DNA from: Marinitenerispora sediminis
Lineage (GTDB): Bacteria; Actinomycetota; Actinomycetes; Streptosporangiales; Streptosporangiaceae
Direction of reading: 5' to 3'
Assembly (NCBI RefSeq): GCF_003336425.1
Contig: NZ_QEIO01000071.1
Location: 1 to 35,412 of the forward strand
Length of the DNA stretch: 35,412 bases
Shown: positions 18,532-27,113 of the stretch, in pieces
How the letters are laid out: every line of letters begins with the position of its first letter
Position numbering within the stretch: the first letter of the stretch is position 1
Position numbers and translations under genes: made by a program
Notes under the pieces: generated by a model
What the model was told of the DNA's origin: nothing
Databases searched by the model: none
What the model saw: only the letters and a program-made list of their open reading frames with translations

Positions 18532-21306
18532 TCAGTGTGCCGCGTCATGCCAGTTGCGGCCGACCCCCACCGAGACGGCCAGCGGCACCCGGAGGTCGTA
18601 GGCGCTCGCCATGCACTCCGACACCAGCTTGCGCACCGCCTCCAGCTCCTCGCCGACGACCTCCAGCACGAGCTCGTCGTGGACCTGCAGCAGCAGCCGC
18701 GAGGTGTGCCCCCCGTCGCGCAGCGCCGCGGCGACGTCCAGCATGGCCACCTTGATGATGTCGGCCGCCGACCCCTGGATGGGGGCGTTGAGGGCCATCC
18801 GCTCGGCCATCTCGCGGCGCTGCCGGTTGTCGCTCGTGAGGTCCGGCAGGTAGCGGCGGCGGCCGAGCATGGTTTCCGTGTAGCCCTCGCGGCGGGCCCG
18901 CTCCACCACCTCGTGCAGGTAGTCGCGCACCCGGCCGAACTGCGCGAAGTAGTCGTCCATGAGGCCGCGCGCCTCCTCCGGCGTGATGCCGAGCTGCCCG
19001 GACAGGCCGAACGCGCTCAGCCCGTACGCCAGACCGTAGTTCATGGCCTTGATACGGGCGCGGGCCTCGCCGCCGACCTCGCCGGCCGGGATCCCGAACA
19101 CCCGCGCGGCGATCTCGGCGTGGAAGTCGTGGCCGGTCTCGAACGCCTCGATCAGCGAGGCGTCCTCGGACAGGTGCGCCATGATGCGCAGCTCGATCTG
19201 GCTGTAGTCGGCGGTGAGCAGGTGGTCGTAGCCGTCCCCGACCACGAACGCGCGCCGGATCCGCCGCCCGGCGTCGGTGCGCACCGGGATGTTCTGCAGG
19301 TTGGGGTCGGTGGAGCTGAGCCGCCCGGTGGCCGCCACCGTCTGGTTGAAGGTGGTGTGGATGCGGCCGTCGTCGGCGATCGTCTTGACCAGCCCCTCGA
19401 CGGTCGTGCGCAGCTTCGTCTGGTCGCGGTGCCGGAGCAGGATGACCGGCAGCTCGTTGTCGGTGCGGGCCGCCAGCCAGGCGAGGGCGTCGGCGTCGGT
19501 CGTGTAGCCGGTCTTGATGCGCTTGGTCTTGGGCAGGTCCAGCTCGGTGAACAGGATCTGCTGCAGTTGCTTGGGCGAGCCCAGGTTGAACTCCCGGCCG
19601 ACCACCCGGTGCGCCTCGGCGACCGCCTGGCGCACCGCCGCGGCGAACTCGTCCTCCAGGCCGTCGAGGTAGCCGCGGTCGGCGGCGATGCCGGTGCGCT
19701 CCATGTCGGCGAGGACCCGGACGAGCGGCAGCTCCACCTCGTGCAGCAGCCGGGTGGCACCGCGCCGGGCGAGGTCGGCGTCGAGCGCCGCCGCGAGCTC
19801 CAGGGTGGCCCGGGCGCGCAGCGCCAGCTCCTCCCGCACGGCGGCCTCGGCGTCGCCGTCACCGGCGATGTCCAGGGTGAGCTGGTCGGAGCCGCCGCCC
19901 TCCTCGCGCAGCTCCTTGTTGAGGTAGCGCGTGCACAGGTCGGCGAGGTCGAACTTGCGCTGGCCCGGCAGCGCCAGGTACGCCGCCAGCGCGGTGTCAC
20001 TGGTCAGGCCCGCCAGGGTCCAGCCGCGCGCCTCCAGGCCGAGCAGCGGCCCCTTGGCGTCGTGCAGGGCCTTGGGGTGGTCGGGGTCGGCCAGCCAGCC
20101 GGCGAGCGCCGCCTCGTCGGAGGCGTCCAGGAGCGCGGGGTCGAGGTAGACGGCGGGGCCGGCCGCGACCGCGATGGCGAGGCCGGTGAGCTCGCCGGTG
20201 CCGCGCCCCCAGCTGCCGGCGACGGCCAGGCCGGCGCGGGCGTTCGTCGTGGCGTGCGAGGCCAGCCAGCCGGCGAGCTCCCCGGTGCCGGGGGCGGTCA
20301 GGTCGACGGAGAAGCCCTCCTCGGCGGCCGCCTCGGCCCCCGGCTCGGTGTCGCCGAGCACGGAGAACAGCCGGTCCCGCAGCGTCCCGGCGAACTCCAG
20401 GTTGTCGAACAGCGCGTTCACGCCGGCGCGGTCCCAGCCGTCCATCGTGAGGTCGTCGACCGCCGCGCCGATCTCGACGTCGGTCGACAGGATGTTGAGG
20501 CGCTGGTTGCGCAGCACGTCGTCGAGGTGGTCCCGGAGGTTCTGGCCGGCCTTGCCGGTGACCTCGTCCACCCGGGCGATGAGCGCGTCGAGGGAGCCGT
20601 ACTTGGTGATCCACTTCGCGGCGGTCTTCGGGCCCACGCCCGGCACGCCCGGCAGGTTGTCGGACTTCTCACCCACCAGGGCCGCGAGGTCGCGGTAGCG
20701 CTCCGGCGCGACCCCGTACTTCGCCTCGACCGCGTCCGGCGTCATCCGGGTGAGGTCGGACAGGCTCTTGCCCGGGTACAGCACGGTGCACTGGTCGGTG
20801 ACGAGCTGGAAGGCGTCGCGGTCGCCGGAGGCGATCAGCACCTCCATGCCGCGGGCGCAGCCCTGGGTGGCGAGGGTCGCGATGATGTCGTCGGCCTCGT
20901 AGCCGGCCACCGAGAGGCTGGCGACGCCGATCAGCCCGAGCAGCTCCTGGAGCAGTCCGACCTGGCCCGGGAACTCCGGCGGGGTCTCCGACCGGCCGGC
21001 CTTGTAGTCGTCGTAGGCCTCGTGGCGGAACGTCGGCTCCGAGCGGTCCCACGCCACGGCGATGTGCGTGGGCTGCTCCTCGCGCAGCAGTTTGACCAGC
21101 ATCGAGGTGAAGCCGTACACGGCGTTGGTGGACTGCCCGGTGCTGGTGCCGAACTTCTCCACCGGCAGCGCGAAGAACGCGCGGAAGGCCATGGAGTGGC
21201 CGTCGAGCAGCAGCAGGCGGCGCGCTGCATCCGGGGCGCCGGCCGCGGCGGCCGCACCGGACTCGGAGGGACTGGTCTGCTCGGGGGTCACCTGTGTCTT
21301 CACCAC
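18532..21306 (-). CDS. polA: DNA polymerase I
   Basis: Pol I removes RNA primers and fills gaps. The 924-aa product has an N-terminal 5'-3' exonuclease (LLLLDGHSMAFRAFFALP, then AGYEADDIIATLA and NLPGVPGVGPKTAAKW), a middle 3'-5' exonuclease-like domain and a C-terminal polymerase domain with motif A LTADYSQIELRIMAHLSED, motif B RIKAMNYGLAYGLSAFGLSG and motif C LLLQVHDELVLEV. The middle domain lacks the acidic Exo I residues (FSVDLTAPGT in place of a DTE-like motif) and the Exo II Asn/Asp, so proofreading is probably absent, as in other actinobacterial Pol I and Taq. The start is placed at GTG 21306, seven bases past a TAGGAT -10 box; a longer open frame upstream to 21567 runs through the divergent thioesterase and is not real. 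Confidence 0.95.
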   Translation of the reverse strand: MVKTQVTPEQTSPSESGAAAAAGAPDAARRLLLLDGHSMAFRAFFALPVEKFGTSTGQSTNAVYGFTSMLVKLLREEQPTHIAVAWDRSEPTFRHEAYDDYKAGRSETPPEFPGQVGLLQELLGLIGVASLSVAGYEADDIIATLATQGCARGMEVLIASGDRDAFQLVTDQCTVLYPGKSLSDLTRMTPDAVEAKYGVAPERYRDLAALVGEKSDNLPGVPGVGPKTAAKWITKYGSLDALIARVDEVTGKAGQNLRDHLDDVLRNQRLNILSTDVEIGAAVDDLTMDGWDRAGVNALFDNLEFAGTLRDRLFSVLGDTEPGAEAAAEEGFSVDLTAPGTGELAGWLASHATTNARAGLAVAGSWGRGTGELTGLAIAVAAGPAVYLDPALLDASDEAALAGWLADPDHPKALHDAKGPLLGLEARGWTLAGLTSDTALAAYLALPGQRKFDLADLCTRYLNKELREEGGGSDQLTLDIAGDGDAEAAVREELALRARATLELAAALDADLARRGATRLLHEVELPLVRVLADMERTGIAADRGYLDGLEDEFAAAVRQAVAEAHRVVGREFNLGSPKQLQQILFTELDLPKTKRIKTGYTTDADALAWLAARTDNELPVILLRHRDQTKLRTTVEGLVKTIADDGRIHTTFNQTVAATGRLSSTDPNLQNIPVRTDAGRRIRRAFVVGDGYDHLLTADYSQIELRIMAHLSEDASLIEAFETGHDFHAEIAARVFGIPAGEVGGEARARIKAMNYGLAYGLSAFGLSGQLGITPEEARGLMDDYFAQFGRVRDYLHEVVERARREGYTETMLGRRRYLPDLTSDNRQRREMAERMALNAPIQGSAADIIKVAMLDVAAALRDGGHTSRLLLQVHDELVLEVVGEELEAVRKLVSECMASAYDLRVPLAVSVGVGRNWHDAAH

Positions 21307-21313
21307 ACCAGGA

Positions 21314-21342
21314 ATCCTAGGATGCGGTTCGGACTTTGTCGC
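21314..21342 (-). promoter_or_regulatory. Promoter of leaderless polA
   Basis: On the minus strand GCGACA (21337-21342) and TAGGAT (21314-21319) are 17 bp apart. The -10 box ends seven bases before the GTG at 21306, so the transcript would begin at or next to the start codon. No other ribosome site is convincing. Confidence 0.55.
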
Positions 21343-21427
21343 AGGACTCCGCCCGGGCGGGCTCCCCGCGGGCGGGGTCCGCCGCCGCCGACCACCGGCG
21401 GCGGGCCGCAGACGAGAGAGGTGCGCG

Positions 21428-21856
21428 ATGACGCTGGACGCCGACCGGCTGGCCGAGATCATGGGCAGCCCCGCCCCCGCGGGCGCCCTGGGCACCCGGA
21501 TGGGCCTGGAGGTCCTGGAGGCGTCGGCGGAGCGCGTCGTCGGCCGGATGCCGGTCGAGGGCAACACCCAGCCCTACGGGCTGCTGCACGGCGGCGCCTC
21601 CTGCGTGCTCGCCGAGACGCTGGGGTCGGTGGGATCGGCCGTCCACGCCGGGCCGGGGCGCATCGCGGTGGGCATCGAGATCAACGCCACCCACCACCGG
21701 TCGGCCACCGAGGGCTTCATCACGGGCACGGCCACGCCGGTGCACCTGGGGCGCTCGCTGGCGACCTGGGACATCGTCATCACCGACGACGCCGGACGCC
21801 GGGTCTGCACCTCGCGGCTGACCTGCATGCTCCGCGACGCGCCCGGCCGCGGGTAG
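21428..21856 (+). CDS. Hotdog-fold acyl-CoA thioesterase (PaaI/YdiI type)
   Basis: The family hydrolyses aryl- or acyl-CoA thioesters; YdiI acts on 1,4-dihydroxy-2-naphthoyl-CoA in menaquinone synthesis. The 142-aa product is one hotdog domain with the signature YGLLHGGASCVLAETLGSVGS (about residues 50-70), in which the His-Gly-Gly and the Glu at the start of the long helix are the expected active-site residues. GIEINATHHRS and the final strand RLTCMLRD also fit. The ATG has GAGAGG seven bases upstream. It is divergent from polA and 55 bases before DUF554. The actual substrate cannot be told; menaquinone synthesis is one possibility. Confidence 0.88.
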   Translation: MTLDADRLAEIMGSPAPAGALGTRMGLEVLEASAERVVGRMPVEGNTQPYGLLHGGASCVLAETLGSVGSAVHAGPGRIAVGIEINATHHRSATEGFITGTATPVHLGRSLATWDIVITDDAGRRVCTSRLTCMLRDAPGRG

Positions 21857-21911
21857 CAGCGGCCGGAGCGCACGGCCGCACACGACCACGGACGAATCGG
21901 GGAGCCATTCG

Positions 21912-22757
21912 ATGCCGGGACTCGGCACGCTCATCAATGTCGCCGCCATCGTCGCCGGCGCGGCCGTCGGCATGGCGCTGGGGGGCCGGCTGCCGGACCG
22001 CACCCGCCAGGTGGTGACCGACGCGCTCGGCCTCGTGGTGCTGCTGACCGCCGCGCTGAGCGCGGCGAGCGTGCTCGATCCGGCGCTGACCGCGGCCACC
22101 GGGTCGGCGGCGCCCACGCTGATCGTGCTCGGCTCACTGCTCATCGGCGGCATCGCGGGGTCGCTGCTGCGGGTGGAGGCGCGGCTGGAGCAGCTAGGCG
22201 AGTTCCTGCGCCGCCTCCTCACCCGCGCCCCGGCGCCCGCGCCGCAGCCGGTGGCGTCCTCCGGCGCCCCGGACGCCGCGGGCGCGGAGCCGTCCGGGGC
22301 GGAGCCCTCCGGTGCGGAGCCGGTCCCGCCGGCCGCCGGGAGCGGGGCGCAGCAGCGGTTCGTCGAGGGCTTCGTCAGCTCCTCGCTGGTGTTCGTGGTC
22401 GGTCCGCTGGCCATCCTGGGCGCGATCAGCGACGGCCTGGGCAACGGCATCGACCAGCTCGCGCTCAAGGCCGCCCTCGACGGTTTCGCGGCCGTCGCGT
22501 TCGCGGCGGCGCTCGGGGTCGGGGTGATGGCCTCCGCCGGTCCGGTGCTGGTCTACCAGGGGGCGTTCACCGTGCTGGGGGTCGTCCTGGGCAGCTTCCT
22601 TCCCGAGGCGCACGTCGCCGCGCTCACCGCGACGGGCGGGCTGCTCCTGGTGGGGGTCGGCCTGCGGCTGCTGCGGATCCGCTCGGTGCCGGTCGCCGAC
22701 ATGCTCCCGGCGCTGTTCGTCGCGCCGGTGCTCACCGCCGTGGCGGCGGCGCTCTAG
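21912..22757 (+). CDS. DUF554-family integral membrane protein
   Basis: The 281-aa product looks like the DUF554 family, whose function is unknown to me. It opens with LINVAAIVAGAAVGMALGGRLP, then hydrophobic segments ALGLVVLLTAALSAAS, IVLGSLLIGGIAGSLL, SSSLVFVVGPLAILGAISDG, FAAALGVGVMASAGPVLVYQG and a C-terminal pair, about six to seven membrane helices in all. Between helix 3 and the next conserved block is a hydrophilic Ala/Pro/Ser-rich linker (about residues 103-146) with an EPSGA microrepeat, longer than the usual loop. The ATG has GGGGAG seven bases upstream. It is likely co-transcribed with the thioesterase. Confidence 0.85.
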   Translation: MPGLGTLINVAAIVAGAAVGMALGGRLPDRTRQVVTDALGLVVLLTAALSAASVLDPALTAATGSAAPTLIVLGSLLIGGIAGSLLRVEARLEQLGEFLRRLLTRAPAPAPQPVASSGAPDAAGAEPSGAEPSGAEPVPPAAGSGAQQRFVEGFVSSSLVFVVGPLAILGAISDGLGNGIDQLALKAALDGFAAVAFAAALGVGVMASAGPVLVYQGAFTVLGVVLGSFLPEAHVAALTATGGLLLVGVGLRLLRIRSVPVADMLPALFVAPVLTAVAAAL

Positions 22758-23080
22758 CCGGCGCACGGCACCGCTCCGGGCAGCCCCGCGCGGCGCCGGC
22801 GCGGTCCGGCGGGTTCCCGGAGCGCGGCCTTCGGCGGCGGCCCCCGGCCGGCCGGACCGTCCTGGATCCGCTCCTCTCGGCGTCCCGGCCGTCCGCGTCC
22901 CCGGCGGCCGGGAATCGGCGCCGCGCCTCCGCGGCGACTCAGCGCGATTCCGGTACGACCGTGCGTGCGGAACCGCGTTGAACTGGGCTTCCGTTGTCGG
23001 CGATGACTACGGGCGCATAACAGCCTGAACCCGAGTCGGCACCGACATTCCGCACTATCTTCCTGAATCGGACCGGCCGT
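22758..23080. other. Gene-free stretch upstream of livJ
   Basis: I see no gene here. The first half is very GC-rich. The second half becomes AT-richer and contains possible promoter pieces (TTGAAC near 22979, TATCTT near 23057), but no pair with good spacing. Confidence 0.4.
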
Positions 23081-23081
23081 G

Positions 23082-23116
23082 TTTAAGCTCCGCTAACGCC
23101 CTCAGTTAAGCGGAGC
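23082..23116. promoter_or_regulatory. Operator-like box cluster upstream of livJ
   Basis: Three related boxes: TTTAAGC (23082-23088), CGCTAA (23091-23096, reverse of TTAGCG) and TTAAGCGG (23106-23113). GCTCCGCTAA and TTAAGCGGAGC form an inverted repeat with one bulge around GCCCTCAGT. The same boxes and the same core recur upstream of livH (29734-29772). They lie about 70-105 bases before the livJ ATG. Confidence 0.6.
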
Positions 23117-23186
23117 CGTCGAGTCCGACGGCCCGGGCGTGCAGGTGATCAGACACGTGTGACGCCGGTTGAACGGAGAGTCCTGA

Positions 23187-24419
23187 ATGCCCAGCAAGAA
23201 GGCCCTCAGCCTCACGGCCATGGCCGCGGCCCTGGCCCTCGGATTGACCGCCTGCGGCAGCGACGGCGGCGGAGGCGGCGGGGAGGGCGACCCCCTTCAG
23301 TTCGGCTACATCTTCCCCGAGACCGGCGACCTCTCCTTCCTCGGCCCACCGCAGATCACCGCGGCCCGCTACGCCCTCCAGGAGATCAACGACGCCGGCG
23401 GCGTCCTCGGACAGGAGCTCCCCGAGGTCCTCACCGGTGACGAGGCCGGCGACGCCGCCCAGGCCGGCGACGCCGCCGACCGCCTCATCGGCCAGGACGT
23501 CGACGCCGTCCTCGGCGCCGCCGCGTCCGGCATGACCATGGCCATCATCGACCGGATCACCGACGCCGAGGTCGTCCAGTGCTCCGGCTCCAACACCGCC
23601 CCCAACCTCAGCACCTACGACGACGGCGGCTACTACTTCCGCACCGCCCCCAGCGACCTGCTCCAGGGTCCGGTGCTCGCCGAGACCATCGTCGGCGACG
23701 GCCACCAGGACGTCGCGATCGCCTACCGCGCCGACGACTACGGCGAGGGCCTCGGCAACGCCACCGCCGAGGCGCTGGAGGCCAGCGGCGCCTCGGTCGT
23801 CGCCCAGGAGAGCTACGACCCCAACGGCACCAACTTCGACGCCGTGGTCCAGGCCATCTCCAACGCCGAGCCGGACGCCGTCGTCCTCGTCTCCTTCGAA
23901 GAGGGCGTGCAGGTCATGACCGGGCTCATCGAGTCCGGGATCGGCGCCGACCAGATGTACAGCGCCGACGGCATGAACGACGAGACGCTCGCCGAGAAGG
24001 TCGACCCCAACGACCTCGGCACCGTCTCCGGGTTCAAGGGCACCGCGCCCGGCGTGGACAACCCCGAGTTCGAGGAGGGCATCACCGAGTTCGACCCCGA
24101 ACTCGAGGTCTTCCAGTACGCGCCGCAGGTCTACGACTGCGCCATCGCCATCGCGCTGGCCGCCGAGTCCGCAGGCAGCACCGACCCGGCCGTCTTCGTC
24201 GAGGACATGACCGCCATCACCTCCGGCGACCAGGAGTGCAGCGGGTTCGCCGAGTGCCGCGACCTGCTCGCCGACGGCCAGACCATCGACTACCAGGGCG
24301 CCAGCGGCCCGCTGGACTTCGACGAGAACGGCGACGTCAGCGTGGCCTCCATCATGATCTACGGCTACGACGACGAGGGCGCGCACTCCGCACTCGACTT
24401 CGTGCAGACCACGCCGTAA
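23187..24419 (+). CDS. livJ: Branched-chain amino acid type ABC transporter, substrate-binding lipoprotein
   Basis: This is the periplasmic-type binding protein that delivers branched-chain amino acids or related substrates to the LivHMGF transporter. The 410-aa precursor has a lipoprotein signal (Lys-Lys, then LTAMAAALALGLTAC, lipobox LTAC with Cys near residue 22), then a Gly/Asp linker and the two-lobed Leu/Ile/Val-binding fold beginning LQFGYIFPETGDLSFLGP. The mature protein is strongly acidic. The ATG has GGAGAG with six bases spacing. The four other transporter genes lie convergently at 25390-29645. Both promoters carry the same operator-like boxes. The ligand is inferred from family and context. 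Confidence 0.9.
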   Translation: MPSKKALSLTAMAAALALGLTACGSDGGGGGGEGDPLQFGYIFPETGDLSFLGPPQITAARYALQEINDAGGVLGQELPEVLTGDEAGDAAQAGDAADRLIGQDVDAVLGAAASGMTMAIIDRITDAEVVQCSGSNTAPNLSTYDDGGYYFRTAPSDLLQGPVLAETIVGDGHQDVAIAYRADDYGEGLGNATAEALEASGASVVAQESYDPNGTNFDAVVQAISNAEPDAVVLVSFEEGVQVMTGLIESGIGADQMYSADGMNDETLAEKVDPNDLGTVSGFKGTAPGVDNPEFEEGITEFDPELEVFQYAPQVYDCAIAIALAAESAGSTDPAVFVEDMTAITSGDQECSGFAECRDLLADGQTIDYQGASGPLDFDENGDVSVASIMIYGYDDEGAHSALDFVQTTP

Positions 24420-24448
24420 CCGCGCCCCCAGCGGATACGGCCTCCCCA

Positions 24449-24483
24449 CGCGGGCCCCGGACTGACCCGGTCCGGGGCCCGCG
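24449..24483 (+). terminator. Strong GC hairpin after livJ
   Basis: CGCGGGCCCCGGAC (24449-24462) and its exact complement (24470-24483) form 14 bp around TGACCCG, 30 bases past the livJ stop. No U tract. Confidence 0.75.
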
Positions 24484-25352
24484 CGCGTCCCCGGACGGAA
24501 ACCGCCCCCGGGCCGCGCGGAGCCGGGCCCCGACCGCGAGGCCCCCGCCCGGTCCGGTGCGGCACCCGGCGGCCCGGCGCCGCCCGCTCCCGCGCGGCGC
24601 CCGCCCGCCCGCTGCCGCCTACGTCCTCGCCGCCAGCCCGGCTCCGATGCTCGGCGCGGTCGCGGCATCGCGCATCGCGGCCCTCCCGGCGCGGTCACGT
24701 CCGCGCGCCGGACCCCCTGACCGGCCCGCCCCCAGAGGCCCGGGGCGGGAGAGACGCGCGGGCCACCGCACGGTACGGCGTCCGAAGGGCGGCCGCGGCA
24801 CCCAGCTGCGCACGCCGACGAGCCGCGCCAACCCGCGGGCCCCGGAAGCCTGACCCGCGCGGTGGCCAGCCTCCCCGCAGAGCCGACTGCGCCCAGGCGG
24901 CACGACATGGGCGAGCGGTCCGGCCGCATCCAGGGCGGGCACCGGCCCGCCCGTCCAGCGCCGGCGCGCGTCCGCGGCGCCCGCGGCGCGTCCGCGCCCG
25001 TCTCCCGCTCCAGCACTCGCCCGCCCGCCGAGAAGCCGACAGGCCTCGGGCCGGCTCTCCGAGGCGCCGGTGCCGTCCCACGGAGCCTGGCCCCGCACCG
25101 CACCGGCCCGAACGCGGCACCACCGGCACCCGCCTCCGGCCCCGGATGGGCGTCCCGGTTACGGGGTGGCCCGCACGCCACCAGCCCGGACGCGCGGGAC
25201 GCCCCCGCGGCGGTCGTGGCAGCCCCGCCCGGCGCTCGCGGCGTACGGGACCCGGACGCACGAGAGCCGCCCGGCCGGAAGGACTCCGACCGGGCGGCCA
25301 TGCGAACGCGGCAACGGGCGACCCGCCACCGTAGACCCGGCGCGCCCGGGCT
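24484..25352. other. Long extremely GC-rich gene-free region between livJ and livF
   Basis: About 870 bases with no gene I recognise. Long open frames exist on both strands because stop codons are rare at this GC content, but their products are Arg/Pro/Ala/Gly-rich, without a domain, a ribosome site or family resemblance. It lies between the 3' ends of two convergent units, so it carries no promoter for either. It may be decayed coding DNA, a small RNA, or a spacer. Confidence 0.6.
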
Positions 25353-25371
25353 CCCCGGTCGCGCCCCGGGG
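25353..25371 (-). terminator. Hairpin after livF
   Basis: CCCCGG (25353-25358) and CCGGGG (25366-25371) pair around TCGCGCC, about 20 bases past the livF stop. Confidence 0.4.
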
Positions 25372-25389
25372 GCTCGCGCCCGCCGCGGC

Positions 25390-26235
25390 TCACGCCTTCG
25401 CGAGCGTCCCCAGGTACAGCTCGATCACGTTCGGGTCGTGCAGCAGCTCGGCGCCCGTGCCCGTGTAGGCGTTGCGCCCCTGGTCCAGCACGTAGCCGCG
25501 GTCGCAGATCTGCAGGCAGCGCCGCGCGTTCTGCTCCACCATGATCACGGACACACCCGTGGAGTTGATCTGCTTGACCCGCTGGAAGACCTCGTCCTGG
25601 TAGATCGGCGACAGCCCCGCCGTGGGCTCGTCCAGCAGCAGCACCGACGGCTCCATCATGAGCGCCCGGCCCATGGCCACCATCTGCCGCTCACCACCGG
25701 ACAGCGCGCCCGCCTTCTGGCGGCGCCGCTGTGCCAGCAGCGGGAACAGCTCCGCCACCGCCGCGAACCGCTCGGCGAACCGCTTCGGGCGCAGGTACGC
25801 GCCCATCTCCAGGTTCTCCTCCACTGTCAGCGTCGGGAACACGTTGCGGGTCTGCGGCACGTAGCCCACCCCGCGCGAGACGAGTTCGTGCGCCGGCCGG
25901 TTCGCGATGCTCTCGCCGCGCAGCACCAGCCCGCCCGACCGCACCGGGATCAGCCCGAAGATCGTCTTGATCAGGGTGGACTTGCCCGCGCCGTTCGGCC
26001 CGATGATCGCCACGACCTCGCCCTCGGTGAGCGTGAGCGTGCACCCGTTCAGGATGTTCACACCCGGCACGTAGCCCGCGACCAGCTCGTCGGCCACCAG
26101 CAGGTGGGCGTCGGGATCGGCGACCTCCACGGCCGCCGCGTGCTCCAGCACCTCCTCGCGCGCCTGCTGCACCGCGGCCGCCTCCTCCGCGGTCCGCGGC
26201 ACCCCGCTCGCGCCGTCCTCCGCGCTCCCGCTCAT
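25390..26235 (-). CDS. livF: Branched-chain amino acid type ABC transporter, ATPase LivF
   Basis: One of two ATPase subunits. The 281-aa product has about 45 N-terminal non-conserved residues, then ABC motifs: Walker A IGPNGAGKSTLIK (about residues 78-90), Q-loop YVPQTRNVFPTLTVEENL, signature ALSGGERQMVAMGRALM and Walker B LLLDEPTAGLSP. The C terminus (NVIELYLG) is the usual LivF ending. It overlaps livG by 4 nt (ATGA), so translation is coupled. It is the last gene of livH-livM-livG-livF. Confidence 0.95.
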   Translation of the reverse strand: MSGSAEDGASGVPRTAEEAAAVQQAREEVLEHAAAVEVADPDAHLLVADELVAGYVPGVNILNGCTLTLTEGEVVAIIGPNGAGKSTLIKTIFGLIPVRSGGLVLRGESIANRPAHELVSRGVGYVPQTRNVFPTLTVEENLEMGAYLRPKRFAERFAAVAELFPLLAQRRRQKAGALSGGERQMVAMGRALMMEPSVLLLDEPTAGLSPIYQDEVFQRVKQINSTGVSVIMVEQNARRCLQICDRGYVLDQGRNAYTGTGAELLHDPNVIELYLGTLAKA

Positions 26236-27113
26236 CGCCCCTCCTCCGCGTCCGCCGGCTCACCGTGCTGCGCCCCGAGGTAGGCGTCCACCACCCGCTG
26301 GTCGGCCCGGATGTCCTCCGGCCGCCCCTCGGCGATGACCTGCCCCTGCGCCAGCACCACGATCCAGTCGCTGATGCCCATGATCACGTCCATGTCGTGC
26401 TCGACGAACAGCACCGTCATACCGTCGTCGCGCAGCGCGGTGATGTGCCCCAGCAGCGACTGCACCAGGGCCGGGTTCACCCCCGCCATCGGCTCATCCA
26501 GCATCACCATCGACGGGTCCACCATCAGCGAGCGCGCCATCTCCAGCAGCTTGCGCTGCCCGCCCGACAGGTTACCCGCCATCTCATGGCGCTTGTCCAG
26601 CAGTTTGAACCGCTCCAGCAGCTGCTCGGCGCGCTCGATGTTCGCGCGCTCCTGCCCCCGCCACCCGGAGCGCAGGAACGCGCCCCACACGCGCTCCCCG
26701 AGCTGTCCCTGCGCCGCCAGCAGCATGTTGTCCAGCACGGTGAGGCGGGTCAGCGCCTTCGTCAGCTGGAACGTGCGCACCATGCCGCTGCGCGCGACCC
26801 GGTGGCCGCCCAGCCCGTTCAGCCGGCGGCCCTCGAACGACCACTCCCCCGCGTCCACCCGGTCGAAGCCGGTGAGCAGGTTGAACAGCGTCGACTTACC
26901 CGCGCCGTTCGGGCCGATCAGCGCGGTGATCGTGCCCCGCTGCACCTCCAGGTGCTCCACGTCGACCGCCGTGAGGCCGCCGAACGAGCGGCGCACCCCG
27001 TGCGCCTTCAGGATCGGGTCCGGCTTGGCCACCCCCGGAGTCGCGGCGACACCGGCCATCCGGTCCACCGGCGCCGGACCGCCGGCCGTGACCTCCGTCG
27101 CGTCACTTGACAT
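26232..27113 (-). CDS. livG: Branched-chain amino acid type ABC transporter, ATPase LivG
   Basis: Second ATPase subunit, 293 aa. It shows Walker A IGPNGAGKSTLFNLLTGF (about residues 67-84), signature NLSGGQRKLLEMARSLM, Walker B MVMLDEPMAGVNP and the LivG-type C terminus (GQVIAEGRPEDIRADQRVVDAYLG). The N terminus has a Thr/Ala/Gly/Pro-rich tail of about 30 residues. The ATG lies inside the end of livM (11-nt overlap) with GGAG about ten bases upstream. Order and coupling are normal for liv operons. Confidence 0.95.
   Translation of the reverse strand: MSSDATEVTAGGPAPVDRMAGVAATPGVAKPDPILKAHGVRRSFGGLTAVDVEHLEVQRGTITALIGPNGAGKSTLFNLLTGFDRVDAGEWSFEGRRLNGLGGHRVARSGMVRTFQLTKALTRLTVLDNMLLAAQGQLGERVWGAFLRSGWRGQERANIERAEQLLERFKLLDKRHEMAGNLSGGQRKLLEMARSLMVDPSMVMLDEPMAGVNPALVQSLLGHITALRDDGMTVLFVEHDMDVIMGISDWIVVLAQGQVIAEGRPEDIRADQRVVDAYLGAQHGEPADAEEGR

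Noticed and set aside
24619-25098. Open frames in the livJ-livF gap
   Set aside because: Arg/Gly/Pro/Ala composition, no ribosome site, and overlapping open frames on both strands as expected in DNA with few stop codons.
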